Shown: positions 23,329-34,700 of the stretch, piece after piece
How positions within the stretch are numbered: position 1 is the stretch's first letter
Layout: each line of letters begins with the position of its first letter
Assembly (NCBI GenBank): GCA_032629725.1
Contig: JAFEVB010000037.1
Span: 124,001-188,000, forward strand
Length of the DNA stretch: 64,000 nt
Direction: 5' to 3'
Source of the DNA: Gremmenia infestans
Taxonomy: Eukaryota > Ascomycota > Leotiomycetes > Helotiales > Hamatocanthoscyphaceae
Translations under genes and position numbers: made by a program
The notes under the pieces: model-generated
Told to the model about the DNA's origin: nothing
Seen by the model: only the letters and a program-made list of their open reading frames with translations
The model's database searches: none

Positions 23329-25334
23329 ATGAACGGCGATACCTACTCATCAAGAGGCATGCCACCTTCATCGACCAAGGCTAAACTAGAAAGTGGAGCT
23401 ACTGACAAGAAACCTTCAATAGATTCTGGCCGACATGGTTCATCCAGAGATTACCCCGTAAGTTACTTCATTGCTACGCGTTTAAACTCTTATCTAACAA
23501 GTATCAAGTCTTCTCGCGATGACCGACGAGGTGACAGGGGAGACCGAGACAGACGCCGTTCGCGTTCTCCAGGACATCGAGGCCCACGACCATCTCGTCG
23601 AGAAGGCGAGGTAGACTCTTATTCTACGAGCAGAGATTACAGAGAGCGAGAGCGCGAAGACAGATACTCCTCTGGCAGAGACCGTCGGGGAGGCGGAGGT
23701 GGTGATAGAGAATGGGACAGGGATCGAGGTTCTTCGAGGCGCGACGCACGACGGGACGATGATGACAGACCGCCGAGGAGAGACAGAGACCTCTTTGATG
23801 ATAGGAGAGGAGGAGGCGGCGGTGGTGGTGGTCGACGAGGTGGCAGAGGAGGCGATCGAGAGCGAGGCGGGGACCGTGATGATTTCGCAGCCCAAGGACG
23901 AGCTCGTCAAAAGAGCGCAACACCGCCTCCCAAGAAGAAGGAACCTACTCCAGATTTGACAGATATTGTCCCGATTCTTGAACGGAAACGACGATTGACA
24001 CAATGGGACATTAAGCCCCCAGGGTACGAAAATGTCACTGCTGAGCAGGCGAAGCTCTCTGGAATGTTTCCACTGCCTGGTGCTCCAAGACAACAACCCA
24101 TGGACCCAAGCAAGCTGCAGGCTTTTATGTCGCAACCAAGTGGTTCAGTTACCAATGCTGCGCTTAAGCCATCTAACTCTCGTCAAGCTAAGCGCCTTCT
24201 TGTCCATAACCTCCCACCGGCACTTAACGAAGAGGCCATTACCAGTTTCTTCAACCTCCAACTGAACGGTCTTAACGTTATTGAAGGATCAGATCCTTGT
24301 ATCTCAGCACAGGTATCGAAGGATCAGTCATTCGCATTACTTGAATTTAAAACAGCTTCAGATGCGACTGTGGCTCTTGCACTTGATGGCATCACGATGA
24401 GCGAGGACATTCAGATGGGAAATGGAGCAGCAAACGGTGACACCAAGGGACTCTCAATTCGTCGCCCTAAGGATTACATCGTCCCAGCTCTTGCAGATGA
24501 AGCTCCGTTTGAGCCTGGTGTTGTTTCGAGCGTCGTTCCTGACACCCAGAATAAGATCTGTATATCTAACATTCCCCTCTATCTGACCGATGATCAAGTC
24601 ACCGAATTGTTAGTCTCATTCGGGGAGCTAAAAGCGTTTGTGCTGGTCAAGGATAACAGCACTGGAGAGTCTCGAGTAAGTCATCACGCGTAACAGGGTG
24701 TTTTGATCAGTACATAGGCTAATCCAGACAGGGAATTGCCTTTTGCGAATATGCTGATCCAACGCAAGCCACAGATATAGCTGTTGAAGGTCTCAACGGT
24801 ATGGAACTTGGAGATAAGCATCTCAAGGTACAAAGAGCCAGCATTGGTAACACTCAAGTTTCGGGTCTCGAAATGGGAGTCAACGCAATGTCTATGCTTG
24901 CCGGTACTACCTCACAGGGCCTCGAGGATGGTCGGGTCCTACAATTGCTTAATATGGTAACCCCTGAAGAACTCATTGACACCGAGGACTATGAAGGTAT
25001 GTTGAACCGCTCCCGCATTCCACAATCCATGCTGACGGTATCTTAGAAATCTGCGAGGATGTAAAGGAAGAATGCGAGAAGTATGGTAAAGTCCTTGACA
25101 TGAAGGTTCCGCGACCTACTGGTGGAAGCAGACAGTCAAACGGAGTAGGCAAGATCTTCGTCAAATTTGACACCCCTGAGTCTGCAGGAAAGGCCCTTCG
25201 AGCTCTGGCAGGCAGAAAGTTTGCAGATCGTACAGTCGTCACGACGTACTTTTCGGAAGTAAGTACATTAGCCAGTGACTTTAGAATACTTCTGACGATT
25301 TTCACAGGAAAACTTCGAAGTTGCGGCCTGGTAA
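23329..25334 (+). CDS. U2AF large subunit (U2AF65/Prp2-like splicing factor)
   Basis: A 599-aa nuclear protein that binds the polypyrimidine tract and recruits U2 snRNP to the 3' splice site. Domains in order: an Arg/Ser/Gly/Asp-rich N-terminus with RRRSRSPGHRG, a linker with LTQWDIKPPGYENVTAEQAK, RRM1 (LLVHNLPPALNEE), RRM2 (KICISNIPLYLTDD with GIAFCEYA), and a C-terminal U2AF-homology motif with the RxF loop GRKFADR, ending SEENFEVAAW. Four introns: 23458-23508, 24676-24731, 24997-25046 and 25259-25307. The first is 51 nt, ends in AAG and is open in frame, so retention would add 17 residues before the RS region. Exons of 129, 1167, 265, 212 and 27 nt close in frame. Confidence 0.96.
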
Positions 25335-26529
25335 TCGCTCTGCCCCCTGAACGCCAAATTGCATCAAATCGAAAAACCGGACGTACATTTTAGTATTAGC
25401 ATGTATTAGCCATGCTTCTACTAATGTCAAAGACCCCAGCTTCCAGAGCGACAATATCTCTGTACTTTTAGTATCCATGTCCCACATAAGGCGTTTCCGA
25501 AAAGCAATTCATTGAGATCACATTAACCAAATGAGCATTACGGTTTTCAATTTATCCGAGCGGTTTGGAATGACCTGAATCTTGATATATATAAATGATA
25601 CTACCACAATGCACAAGTAATCGATTGGAAGGGTTGTGACTTCGCGTGTGGCTTTTAATATGCATCGAACTCAAAAGTGCTAGTGGACAACATAAGAGGC
25701 TAGGTTAGGAGATTGTTCAAATGAGGAGCGCATATAAACAAATCTTGGAAGGTAAGTTCTAACAAGTGATGATTTCATGGTCTATGTAATTAATTCATGA
25801 GGTCTCCATCCAAATTAGTCTCATTCGTAGTATTCTCTCTCGCATCTTCTCATCATCTTGCCCCTCCAATCGTGACCGCAAAACGGAAATATAAGTAAAT
25901 TTGGCTCAGGAGCCTGTGTAATATCAAATCTAGACAGCGTGCATTGATCTCTCGATTAGGTTCCCTATCTTCATTGCGATATTAGCAATGTCCAACTTAA
26001 GAAAATGCAGGAAATGCTTCTTGATTGGTACAAATGTCAGAAGTCCGTTAAATTCATCGACCTCCGCAGAAGGATTTTAACCTTTTGCGAAGGACATAAA
26101 ATGAGAGGTGCCAAAAATTGGTGTATCATCATATGAATGTTCTTAGGAAAAGAAGAGGGAAGTGGAAAGAGACTCACATGATAAATATTTTCTTCAGCAA
26201 TCTCTGTTATGACAAGAGCAAAGCTAGAGAATTGACCATCGCTGTGAAAAGCATGGATTGAAGCTCCAAAATCAATCAGGGTTCCTGTGTCGAATGGGTC
26301 CTGTCGCAAAAATGATGTTTTATTTGATGTTCATGAAAACTTCGAGAACTTAAAGCTTCCTTAAATCTTAAGTACCAGTTTTCACTCCGATCTAGCCTAA
26401 TACGTCCTAGGGTCATTAAGCGAATGCGCGCACTCAACATCCACCAGATTTCGAAGACTTGCAAAAAAAGCTCAAGTTTTCCATCACCTTCAATTCCGAC
26501 GCCAAACAACCAGACCAGATCAGATCACC
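25335..26529. other. 1.2-kb intergenic region between U2AF and RPS13
   Basis: AT-rich DNA with no convincing coding frame or tandem repeat. It should contain the U2AF terminator and the RPS13 promoter. CT-rich stretches just before 26530 would fit a ribosomal-protein leader. Confidence 0.55.
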
Positions 26530-27243
26530 ATGGGTCGTCTTCATTCCAACGGAAAGGGCATATCAGCCTCAGCAATCCCATACTCCAGGACTCCCCCTGC
26601 GTGGCTCAAGACCACCCCCGAGCAAGTCGTGGACCAGATCTGCAAGCTTGCGAAGAAGGGTGCTACTCCATCGCAAATCGGTGTCGTCCTCAGAGATTCG
26701 CACGGTATTGCGCAAGTTAAGGTGGTGACTGGTACGTGCTTCAACCACAGAGGGGCTTTTGTTTTTGCACTTTGAATGTGATGCTGATATTTCTTGTCGC
26801 AGGTAACAAGATTCTCCGAATCCTCAAGTCCAATGGTACGATACAACCGACATGAAAACTACAATGAACATCTTTGGTGTCAAACCCAATGATGGATTCA
26901 ATACAAAATTTTCAATACTGCCTCTGCTTGGTCTTTGACTGACGGAGTGAACTATATTAGGCCTTGCCCCAGAAATCCCAGAGGATCTCTACATGCTGAT
27001 CAAGAAGGTTTGAATCCCTCATACCCCCAAAACCCTGCGTTCGTGTATGCTAATCTTAACAAACTCAAGGCTGTCGCCGTCCGCAAGCATCTCGAGCGCA
27101 ACCGAAAGGACAAGGACTCCAAGTTCCGTCTCATTCTCATCGAGTCCCGTATCCACCGTCTGTCCCGCTACTACAAGACCGTCGGAGTCCTCCCACCAAC
27201 CTGGAGATACGAGAGCGCTACTGCCAGCACCCTGGTCTCATAG
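26530..27243 (+). CDS. RPS13: 40S ribosomal protein S13 (uS15)
   Basis: A 151-aa small-subunit ribosomal protein, the same length as human RPS13 and nearly collinear with it: [61 protein letters not shown], and the end [11 protein letters not shown]. Three introns: 26732-26802, 26836-26960 (125 nt) and 27008-27069. The last has an unusual donor (GTTTGA) and an AAG acceptor, but the reading [11 protein letters not shown] across it is unambiguous. Exons of 202, 33, 47 and 174 nt close in frame. It converges on SDC1 across 365 bp. Confidence 0.98.
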
Positions 27244-27608
27244 ATGGAAAAAATAGTCGGGTTTTGGCATGGAGTTGGGGTGTGGACAATTTAATTTGCA
27301 TTGATGGCCTAGCTGCTACGGCAGACCTGGTACTTAGCATAGGAATGGCAAAGCAAAATCACAATCCCCAAGCCAACAAAAGTGCATCTTTAGTGTTCGA
27401 CAAAATTCGGTTTTCCCCTTGTGCTATATGAACCAACGCCTGCCCCGCATAGAAGAGACTGTTGCGCACTTGAATCCCACCATGATAGTCGGCTTTTCGT
27501 GATCTCCCATACTTAGCATGACCTACGAGCTATCCAGCTATGCAACTTCCACATATTTCCCACCACGCCATCGTTGTTTTTGTGACCTTAACCTCAATGA
27601 AACTTCCC
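27244..27608. terminator. Convergent 3' region of RPS13 and SDC1
   Basis: 365 bp between two convergent stop codons. It must carry both 3' UTRs and polyadenylation signals. No gene or repeat is visible and no canonical signal stands out. Confidence 0.4.
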
Positions 27609-28228
27609 TTATGTCCCTTCTAATTCTCTCGATCTCTGCAAAAGATATTCTCCCAGCACGCGTAAAGGGTCCTTTGGTCTATAAAATCGTTAGCGAGAAC
27701 AGATATATGATACACATATAATCGCCAAATGAACTGTAAAGCCGTGAGAAAAGGGCCACATACTGTTCCTTGGCCAATTGCTTCATTCCATCTAGCAACA
27801 CCCCCGTAACCTTGCCATTCAAATACTGTCTCGTGGGCGCACCATGCGGAGGAGCTTCCTTTGGAATCGTAGGCGCAGGATCAGGATGCTGGGACGTAGC
27901 TCGAGAGGTAGCATCTCCGTTTGTGTTGCGCGATGGTGTTCCAATTCGCGCTGGCACGGGCACGGGCGAGGGTACGTTCGTTGCGCCCGTCGCAATTGCC
28001 GGTGACTACAAGACGTTAACCTTCCAATATGGACAGAGGCTGAAGAGGGACACATACAGCAGGGCGGTCGGGAGTGCTATCACTCATCACAACATCGCGG
28101 ATTGAGTCTGGCATTGCTGCGCTGGGCGTTGGCGCTTGCTGCTGTTGCTGTTGGTAAGCTTGTGCTGCTGCGTTTATGCTAGAAGAAGGATCCTGAACGC
28201 TTTCACTAGGGGTATTCGGTTGTGACAT
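27609..28228 (-). CDS. SDC1: Sdc1/Dpy-30 subunit of the COMPASS histone H3K4 methyltransferase complex
   Basis: A 160-aa nuclear protein. The C-terminal 45 residues are a Dpy-30 dimerisation motif: RQYLNGKVTGVLLDGMKQLA followed by KEQPKDPLRVLGEYLL. The N-terminal 115 residues are low complexity (Gln-rich, then Pro/Ala/Thr-rich). Two introns: 28006-28057 (GTATGT, GTTAAC branch, TAG) and 27679-27763, which splits the Dpy-30 motif after KEQ. Exons of 171, 242 and 70 nt close in frame. The chosen start is MSQPNTPSES; an upstream in-frame ATG at 28330 would add 34 residues but would push into the promoter shared with FAN1. Confidence 0.9.
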
Positions 28229-28592
28229 TCTGCCGTTTAAATAAAAAGGGCACTTAATGTCAGTTGCTGGGGTAGAGATTGACGAATGGGTTGCAACCGC
28301 CTCGCGAGGTTTTCCTCTATGCCTTCCCATTGATATTCACAGCAAGCGCGAGACAGGTTGCTAAAAGGGCTATTTCTATTCAGACTACGGCACATCACGT
28401 CATAAGAGTTCCCTTGATAAACAGAATGCCGCAATGACTTGATTTCCTACCTAGGTACGTACATCATCAATTAAAGATTATCTGAGGCCAATCATCATCA
28501 CGTGCTGTCGTGTTCCTGCCTGAACGCGATTCAAACGCGACTCGACCAATCCTGAAAATCGCAGACTGTTGCAGTAATGAGGTACCGTAGCT
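28229..28592. promoter_or_regulatory. Shared divergent promoter of SDC1 and FAN1
   Basis: A 364-bp gap between divergent start codons. It contains the palindrome TACCTAGGTA (28448-28457) directly followed by CGTACAT. Both promoters must lie here, but no core element was recognised. Confidence 0.5.
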
Positions 28593-31368
28593 ATGGTACT
28601 CCAATCTCAAGGGAATACGTTTCATAATAAAATGCTGGGCAGAAGAATCCCACACCCAGCCTCAACCAATTTTGACGCGGATAACCTTTCACCTCCAGCA
28701 AAGCGCCTGAAGACTCGCGAGAGCACAGATAGGGAAGGCTCCCACGATGCCTCTGGCGACGAATCCATCCCTCATACGCCAGGTAACTCTATATATCGAG
28801 ATGAGATCCCTGACTCGGATGATGAGAATGGTTCCGGGGATGAGAGTTCGACCGTTCATAGACCAACTGAGCTTGAGAGTGCTTTGCCACCAGTGAAAAT
28901 CGACAAAGAAGCCATCAAGGAGTATGAGGCTATGCGAGCTGGTGATGAAGTTTCAGATGACTTGAAATCTCGCCTATGTCAGAGGGCATGGACCAGAGGG
29001 AAGAGTTCAATCTATGTGGACGCCTTCAATCTTGCTTTGGATACTGTTCTTGAAGACGAAGGACACCTCTTTGATGAGAAGGAGATGGAGGTTCTGAGTC
29101 AATGGAGGGAGCTTGAATATGAGTCTCAATATCTGTAAGAGCTTTGCCTTGAGAATGATTCCTTTTGACTGATAAAATGAAGATACGTCCGTTTGTTCTT
29201 GAGAAAGACTTCTGCCTGGCATCGTATAAGTCGACTTGGGTATCATAGCGATATTTCAGATATTCCATCTGCAGTGACGAGCCTTCAAGATTCTAGAGAG
29301 CTTCCTGAATCTTCAGCTGCGGTCCCAACAAATCCAGCGGAGCTAACGCCTCCAGAAGGCAGTATCCTCGAGTCTTCTTTTACCTTTGCTGATTCGTCTT
29401 CGGGGATGATATCTACTTTGCAGGAAGCGTCTTCACTCTTGAACTTGGAAGAATTAAAAGCAATGGCAAAGGAAGCTAAATTCCAAGGGAAAAATAAGAA
29501 TGACTTGCTGCAAGCCCTCCAAAGAATGAGTAGCCGTCAAAGCGGCTTAGGATGGGTCGGGTTGAAAAGATCTGATAGCGAGCAAACCGTAGCCTCGGAT
29601 CCCGATGATAATGAGGAGGGTGACGCTGATGATGCTATTTCGGACATAAATCGAGACAGACACTTCGTACGGAAAATCATGGCCAGCACTGGACCTTGCA
29701 TACGCCTGTCGCTTCCAACTTTGAAGCTCTTTGAGAGGGTCCATTTAATTTTCTATAGGTCTACAGAATGGACAGAAAATTCACTAACAACCATCATTTT
29801 GGCGAGAATCTCGCGTCGGAACTTTCCAGACTACATTGTCTGTCGCTCAGCAAATATCTTTCCCTCAAGATCCTTTATCCTGGAATTCGAATCAGCCTTA
29901 AGGGTGCAGCTTCGGATTGACCAGATCCTCGAGTTTAATGGGAACCCTGGGAAGCAGGGGCTCGAAGAGGTCTTGAGTATCTTTGATGAAGTTTATCCCC
30001 GGTGGGAGATGCTCCTGAAGGAAGAGCAACAGAAAGAAGACCGTGTATATGAGAGTGGTGAAGGAGCCTACCTTCGTCGATTTTCACCAGCATGGGTAAG
30101 CAGCATCCCAAAGCATCTCACATCTTCATTCAAACGGGGTTTTTGAAGTCCCTTTCTGATGTCTCGGATCTTACGAGACTTACTAATAAAGTACAAATCC
30201 TTACTGATTAAACAACACTGATTCCAAGAACTTGCAGGTTTACACAAGAATCGTTCACAAAGGCACATATGTTCTCGGACGTTTCAAATTGCATTCTAGA
30301 GAGCATGAAGTGCTCAGTGAGCTACTCAATCAGCGACTCTTCCATGCTGCACGCCGTGGAGCTTGGTATCAGCGTAAGGCTCTGCTTGAGGAGCATTATA
30401 TGTACACCCTTGATCCTCCATCGGGGATCTCGGATCCTGAGAAGCAGAAAAAGCATTGGAAGCGTATCTCACGACAGACTTGCGAACAGGGGTTAGAAGA
30501 CAAGGACTGCCACACGATATATCATTATGATCTACAGAAGAGGATCAAGAAGCTTGAGAAGAGCCTCAAAATCCCTATGCGGGAGCAACATGACTTTTGT
30601 CACGTTCTGCTCTCCAAGGCCATTGAAGTGAGCGTCGAAGGCATCCAGATAAAGAAAACCCATCCCCCACCTCTAAAGAGAAGGGCTAGTGCACAAGTAA
30701 CGGAAGAGAAACAACGAAGCACAAAAACGATTTGGGTGGACGAGTCTGAAGGAGGCGGAGAGTGTAGCGTAGAAGCCATGTGTCTCTCATCTTACCGTGA
30801 GAGAGGCTTCAAGGGATATCATTCTGAAGGCGGGATCTTACGAACATTGTTTGCATACCTCTTCTTTGATGTACTTTTCGTATACATACCCAACGTCTTC
30901 CAGACTGCGTACCAAACCTGCCCCTTGGATCTACATACCGACGCCTTCTTCCCCTCTCGAGCCTCGGAGATCAATCATCGTCTCGTGGAAATAGCAAATG
31001 GCAATGCCGCGCAAATAATTCGCTCCGTTGATGAACGCGAGCGCGAGAGGAAAACCTGTGTTGTTGGCTTGAATTGGGACTTTGAGCTTGACGACCTATT
31101 GGAGATCGTCGGCTGTTTTGATGGTGCCGCTCTGGCAACAGTGTGTAAGGTTATGGCTCAGGAGTACAGGGTTAGAGGTGGTGGGATACCGGACTTGTTT
31201 CTTTGGAATCCAAAGGACAAGACTGTGGTGTTTTCGGAAGTTAAGAGTGAGAATGATAGATTAAGTGATACGCAGCGGATGTGGATTCATGTTCTCACAG
31301 GCGCCGGCATCAGGGTTGAGCTTTGTAATGCTGTAGCGAGGGAGGTGAGGGAAATCGATGCAGAATGA
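28593..31368 (+). CDS. FAN1: FAN1-like structure-specific nuclease (VRR-NUC)
   Basis: An 861-aa Fanconi-associated nuclease 1 homologue that trims DNA flaps and crosslinks in the nucleus. An acidic disordered N-terminus is followed by the conserved region starting YVRLFLRKTSAWHRI, a SAP-like segment near residues 265-300 (LNLEELKAMAKEAKFQGK), a helical/TPR region, and the C-terminal VRR-NUC domain. The nuclease residues GIPDLFLW (Asp804), SEVK (Glu819, Lys821) and DTQ (Gln831) are all present. No UBZ zinc finger is seen. Introns: 29135-29182 (AAG acceptor) and 30096-30237 (142 nt). Exons of 542, 913 and 1131 nt close in frame. An alternative start at 28632 (MLGRRIPHP) looks equally natural. 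Confidence 0.93.
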
Positions 31369-31721
31369 AGTCCCGCTCTTGTAATAATGAGGTAGCAACT
31401 AGAATTCTCTTGGGGAATTTCATAGTGTGACAGCCCCGTCGCAAACAAACAACTTAGGAAGAAGACAAGAATACGAAGTCGTTGATGTTGTAATGAAATG
31501 CCCCCTTCACACTGTCCACTTAAATCGTGCCACATACGAGCGTTCTCGTGTGCTATTGTGTTCTGTTTCTCTATATTGATATATTTTCGACAAATCAGGA
31601 GAAAAGCCTACTTACCTACAGTAGGTACTCAGGTACCTTCATTCCAGCTACTGTAGCCCTTATTCATAATGGTCAGAGTAGTTTACCGAAATATGTCGCT
31701 GGAATTATGTTCTATCGCTAT
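31369..31721. terminator. Convergent 3' region of FAN1 and ECM29
   Basis: 353 bp between convergent stop codons, with TACAGTA (31617) and TACTGTA (31649) copies about 30 bp apart and several GGTAC/GTACC pairs. No gene is seen. The space should hold both 3' UTRs. Confidence 0.45.
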
Positions 31722-34700
31722 CTATTGTTCCTCAAATGCCTTCAAAACCCTGTCAAGAACAGCTTTGACTCCAGGAGCTCTCTCAATTCTCCTCCCCTCA
31801 ACAACCATCGCCTTCATCGTCTCTTTGCAAGTGTCTCGACCCTCTTCAAACATACCAAATACACCGCTTACGAAGGCCTGTACGATCATTTCGGCAGCCT
31901 CTCCTCTCTTCAGCCTCATTGTTTCAGGACCAGATCCACCGGCGACTTCCAATAGTTCGAAGAATCCCAGTGCCAGCTCATAATGTTTTGACCCCTGAGA
32001 GTGTGTTCTCCGGCGAAGACCATCAAATAATGCTTTGCTGCGTTCATACAGGGCTGTTCTCGTACCGGCAGTTGACCTCGTGGACGAAATGACTGCTTTG
32101 CTCAACTGCAAGAGGTCCGGTAAGTGTATTAGAGGAGATGGATCAAGATACTTGATGTTCACTGCTCTAAACACCGCTGAGATACCATTGGTAACAAGGG
32201 TCTCTTCAGTCTTGTCTCCAGTCTTGTTATCATCCGTCGTATCCATCTTGTCATCATTGCTCGCTTCCTCAAGCATTGGTGCAATGATTTTATAAACTTC
32301 CTCGAACATGTCGATATCTGTACGTGCTTCCGCATATTCTCCTAGGCTGGTAATTGCGTAAGGCCGATAGGCTTCATTGTTGCGTTTGGCCTCTCGAATG
32401 GCTATCTTCTTCATCTGGGCAGCGATACTAGGCTCTTGCTCCCAGAGAGACTTTCCGGCCTTGGTAAATTTGACAAATGCTACGAGGACGTTTTCTTTGC
32501 CATCAAAGGTCTTGAGCGCTAGAGCTTTTTCCAAGGCAGGCCAGATAGCTGCTGCATTCGACCCGCTGATATCTGATCCGGATGATGTAACCACGTCGGC
32601 GATTGTCAATGCTGCAGTATGCTTTATAGTCCATTTCGTAGACTCCAGTCGCCCAACAGCCAGATCGTTGATTTCTTTCGTGTACAAGAGTACTGCTCGC
32701 GAACCACCCACGTTCTCGGACCAAGTCTTTTCAAACTGTTCCTTTGTATGTTCATTGGAATCGTGCTTGGCAAAGAATACAAAGGGCAGAAACTCCGAGG
32801 CTAGGGAATTGAAGCGATCAGTAGCAAATTTCGAAACTGCGTAAATGATATCTGCAGAAACCTGTCGCCGAGTCTCGTCTTCGGCATCAAAGTAAAGATT
32901 TTTTGAAAATGCTACGAGACGCAGTAGAGAATCATCAGATGCAAGACGTGCCAGGTAGCCTGCAGACCTGGCATACCCAGCACTGACTGCATTGTTGCGG
33001 TCCAACACTGCCTTCTCCAGCAGCTTGAGGAAGCTGTCGGCATGAGGACGGAAAACGAAGCTATGTCTGGTTGCTAGACTAACCAGAACACCGCTGCAAC
33101 CAATCTTCGACGGCATTCCAATACTGGTTCTGATGGCATTTCCCAAATGGGGGACGAGTTCCTTCATGGTAGGCTCGTCAAGGGCATCCAAACACCGCTC
33201 AATACTCTCAAAAATTGGTGATCGAGAGACCGCGGTACTACGGGCAGAATCTATCTTCTCCTCCGTGAGATTGTAGTGGGCGGCCCTCAAGTACACATAG
33301 TCAACCCCTTCGGCTTCCAATGTGCTTAAAAGACCTATCAGCTCTTCGACCAGGTTTGGTATAAAAGGCAGCAGGATTTTACCACCACTTTTGATAAGTT
33401 TCAATACTGTCACGGTAGCGAATACTCGCACTTCTTCCGCAGAGCTCTGCATTCCTTGGTCGGAAAGAAGGAATGGCATCACTTCTTTCAGCATTGATTG
33501 TGCATGCTTTGAGGATGTCCCAGCCTCGGTTTGTCGCACGAGGATGCCTGTCAGCACCATGCTTAAAGACATAGCGGCCTTACGGACAGATCCCTTGATA
33601 TCGTCCAGAACCTTGAACGCAACCGCCCATATATCGTGAAGGTGCTTCTCATATTTATCAAACTCTCTCCCCTGAACAAGATCCGCGATTGCGGCACAAC
33701 TGGCTTCTCGTGTTCGCCATTCTTTTCCCACGATGCTAGTCAAGAGATCCGCCAGGATTTCGTCGAAATAAGTATTGATCGTAGCACTTGAATCCTTAAC
33801 GAGGGCACTCCAGATGTCATTCATCGAACGCTGAACATTAGGATTGGGGTCAAATCGATAGCGGTAGAGTTTTGGGTATAACTTAGGATCGATTTCCGAT
33901 TCCGAAAGGATGCTGCTGAGCCCGAATCTCCCAAATGCAGATCGAGTAGACCATGTAGCGGCGTTTGCTGCAAGAGACATGAACTTGTATACCAAGCTTT
34001 GGTCACCAACCTCATTTGCCAAAGAGATAATATCTTTGTATGATGTGACAGAGTTCCCATCCCCAGTTGGTAATGCACCCGGCTCAAATAGCTCAGTTTC
34101 TTGGTCAACTTTGAGTTGGGCACTAGAACCGGTAAAAGATGCAACGAGGTCACTGACTAGCTTCTCTCTGAGATCCTTGTCACCTTGCTCATAAACAAGA
34201 CTGAGCCCACGACTTGCTGTCTCCTGAACAAGTTCATCTCGTGCTGAGAGCAAGCCCATGAATGCAGCTTGGCATTCTCTCAAACGCGATTGAACTTCAC
34301 TAAGATGGCCTGAGTTTTGAATCAGAGAAAAAAGCCAAATGCCCGATGCTTTCTTCAGTGACGGCTTTATGGTCTTGCAGTCTTTTAATAGCTTGTCCAG
34401 GACTGTCGCAAAAGTGTTTTGCCGCTTCGTACGTCCTTCATAAGTGGAGGCAACATCTAGGCTGAGGAGAAGAACGTCAGACTGCCAACATGCAGCAGCA
34501 CAGCTTAGAGCCTCTCCAACAGTGAAATGGATTTCGGCCTGTTTCAGTTCATACAGTCCATATAGTGTGGTAAGGATGGTCGAAAGTGGCCCGGACTCTT
34601 TATCCTCATCAAAAACAAGGGATAACCGCCCCAAAGCAGAAATTGCTTTCTCGTTACCCTTTTTAGCTTCTGCCGTCAATGAATCAATAAGGCCTACAAC

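Noticed and set aside
26836..26960. Possible C/D-box snoRNA in RPS13 intron 2 (AATGATGG and CTGA)
   Set aside because: The C box deviates from RUGAUGA and no terminal stem pairs across the boxes; vertebrate RPS13 introns host snoRNAs, but that is not evidence here.
30096..30145. FAN1 ending at 30146 as an independent 317-aa gene
   Set aside because: The apparent C-terminus is intron sequence; splicing to 30238 continues the conserved FAN1 frame through the VRR-NUC domain.
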